DNA from: Epiperipatus broadwayi
Taxonomy: Eukaryota; Onychophora; Udeonychophora; Euonychophora; Peripatidae
DNA length: 64,000 nucleotides
Assembly (NCBI GenBank): GCA_028023455.1
Contig: JAQFVV010000182.1
Coordinates: 1,552,001-1,616,000 of the forward strand
Direction: 5' to 3'
Both the position numbers and the translations under genes were made by a program. This document shows, one piece after another, positions 62,521 to 64,000 of the stretch; position 1 is the stretch's first letter, and each line of letters opens with the position of its first letter. Below the pieces are notes generated by a model, which was not told where the DNA came from, did not search any database, and worked only from the letters and a program-made list of their open reading frames with translations.

Positions 62521-63610
62521 CTCCTCAGTTCAATTCCAGTTCTAGTATTTCCAACCATTTGAACTATTTATGAATTCTTGACCAATAAATTCATTCAATT
62601 ATTTATTTTTATTTCAATATTATATAGTATAAAAGATAATGAATAAACCATTGACTCAATAATTATAATAATATGACTTGTGCCCCATTAATGGTTAAAA
62701 GTGCAACGTATTGCAGTCATTGCTTTTAGATTCTAACACATTGACACTCATCTGATTTACCTATATTAATTTGGGATCTTTATTCTATATTAGCCAGCCA
62801 ATATTTGAAGTTAGATTGATTATGACTAACCACCTGAAAAAAATCCTAAACTTATTTGTGACATAAAAAAAAAAAAATTTCCAAGGTGCAATCAGCCTGA
62901 ACTCAAGTCCTGATCATTGTCATGGTAGACTGTATGGCCCTTCCATATGAAAATATATAGGAATCACATTTTAGTTTGTTGCATACTTGCGTATGAAATT
63001 AAAATGCACTAGAAAAGCAATAATCAAACAAATGAATGCTTATTTAATTATACAATAGAAATGGTGGAAAACGCAACATTACTTTTTTTTTTACTTTCTT
63101 TAGTCAAGAATTTATCAAAAAGTTTTTTTTCCATAAGTCAAGTTACTCATTTCATAGGACTATCTAATCATGATTGAAATATGTTATTTTTAAATTTGGA
63201 GAAATGTGATTGGTTTGATTTATTTGCCAAATTAATCAAAGCATATAAATACGTAAATTCAGATAGATTAATACTAAGTAGTAAAGATTGAATTTTTTTT
63301 TTTTAAATAATAATTTTTAAAATTGTGATAAATCTTTGAGTGCTATATATATATTGTTTTAAAATAATAATAATAATAAATGTCTTTTGTTTGGGAAATT
63401 ATGAATAGGATTTTCAGAACAATAGATATGGGTTGGTTTAGAAACAATGACAATATTATTTGAAAACTATATTAACTATATATACAACTTTTTTAATTAT
63501 AATATTTACAAATAGTGCTATAATTTATTTTTTCTGGGACATTTTAATTCAAACATAAGATAGAAGACATTGAGGAAAATATATAAATGGCACTTTAGAT
63601 GTATTTTGAC
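62521..63610. other. AT-rich DNA, nothing firm
   Basis: At 62521-62575, CAGTTCAATTCCAGTTCTAG resembles the box-B side of the old SINE family B, too decayed to call firmly. Confidence 0.4.
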
Positions 63611-63797
63611 CAAAACAGGTTATCAAAGTTTTCTCAATAGCCATATATCATTGTTATGTATTAACAATATATATGTAAACTATATCTAGATATATGTTAT
63701 TTATAAATTTATATAATTCACATAAACACATAGTATCAATGTATGACTATTGAGAAAGATTGGAATGGTCAAGTCTAATTATGGTAGACCTGTTTTG
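63611..63797. repeat. imperfect inverted-repeat element, about 187 bp
   Basis: CAAAACAGGT at 63611-63620 is the exact reverse complement of ACCTGTTTTG at 63788-63797. Inside, TTTCTCAATAGCCATATATC (63630 on) pairs with the stretch 63737-63757 with few mismatches, after a roughly 20-base asymmetric insertion. The middle is TA-rich. It looks like an old MITE; no target duplication is evident. Confidence 0.45.
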
Positions 63798-64000
63798 ATT
63801 GAAATGTAACAGGAGCCTTTTTTGTTTGAATTAAAATTTAACAATAAAAATATTTTTTTTTGCGTGAGTGATATGAGATAGTTGGGTAAAATCAAGAGAA
63901 TGCATATAGATTTATAAAAGTTAATAGATATGTTGATTGTTGTGGAGTTAAAAAAATATCACTTAATAAAAAGATCATTTGTTTATTTATTAAAAGATCG
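63798..64000. other. AT-rich DNA to window end
   Basis: Nothing recognised. Confidence 0.5.

Noticed and set aside
1-64000. CRISPR array, bacterial operon or ribosome-binding sites
   Set aside because: No regularly spaced identical repeats and no long ORFs; composition and mobile elements are those of an animal nuclear genome.

Overview
This window looks like gene-poor nuclear DNA from an animal with a very AT-rich genome; by eye about three quarters of the bases are A or T. No intact host gene, rRNA or convincing functional tRNA gene was found. All open reading frames are short (142 codons at most), and those with a recognisable product are broken transposon proteins. The mix of Penelope-like elements with GIY-YIG domains, RTE-like and CR1/jockey-like LINEs, hAT elements and tRNA-derived SINEs points to an invertebrate metazoan. 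The phylum cannot be decided from this sequence. The window could be intergenic or lie inside a very long intron.

Layout. 1-5 kb: AT-rich DNA with a Penelope-like GIY-YIG fragment (1.3-1.9 kb). 5-10 kb: decayed, unidentified. 10.2-14.2 kb: a minus-strand RTE-like LINE (endonuclease and reverse transcriptase) split by a 1.86-kb LTR-like insertion. 17-21.3 kb: AT-rich tandem repeats, then a second decayed minus-strand LINE. 23.3-25 kb: a 73-bp tRNA-Gly-like SINE with target-site duplication, an older SINE remnant and a third LINE fragment. 27.2-28.3 kb: a CR1/jockey-like LINE. 30.5-31.0 kb: a hAT MITE with a perfect 8-bp duplication. 31.3 kb: a foldback element. 32.6-34.0 kb: a LINE C-terminal fragment beside the best-preserved RTE-like reverse transcriptase. 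35.1-36.5 kb: a Penelope-like element flanked by about 250-bp inverted repeats that carry a tRNA-like sequence. 39.6-40.0 kb: a hAT remnant. 43.6 kb: an 87-bp-arm palindrome. 48.6 kb: a second short SINE. 51.0-51.7 kb: a plus-strand LINE RT fragment. 52.86-54.08 kb: a hAT transposase pseudogene ending beside a perfect 134-bp-arm palindrome (54.12-54.47 kb). 56.5-57.2 kb: an RTE 3' end next to a fragment of another transposon protein. 58.4 kb: a third short SINE. 60.47-61.09 kb: a 620-bp element with 26-bp terminal inverted repeats. 61.5-62.5 kb: degenerate hAT ends. 63.6 kb: a small inverted-repeat element.

Nothing here works together as a pathway; the window is a layered record of insertions. 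Young insertions stand out as GC-richer islands with intact duplications or near-perfect inverted repeats, while old ones have drifted to the AT-rich background. The observations most worth following are the family of roughly 70-110-bp tRNA-Gly-like SINEs, the two near-perfect palindromes, the inverted tRNA-bearing flanks of the Penelope-like element, and the 620-bp terminal-inverted-repeat element.
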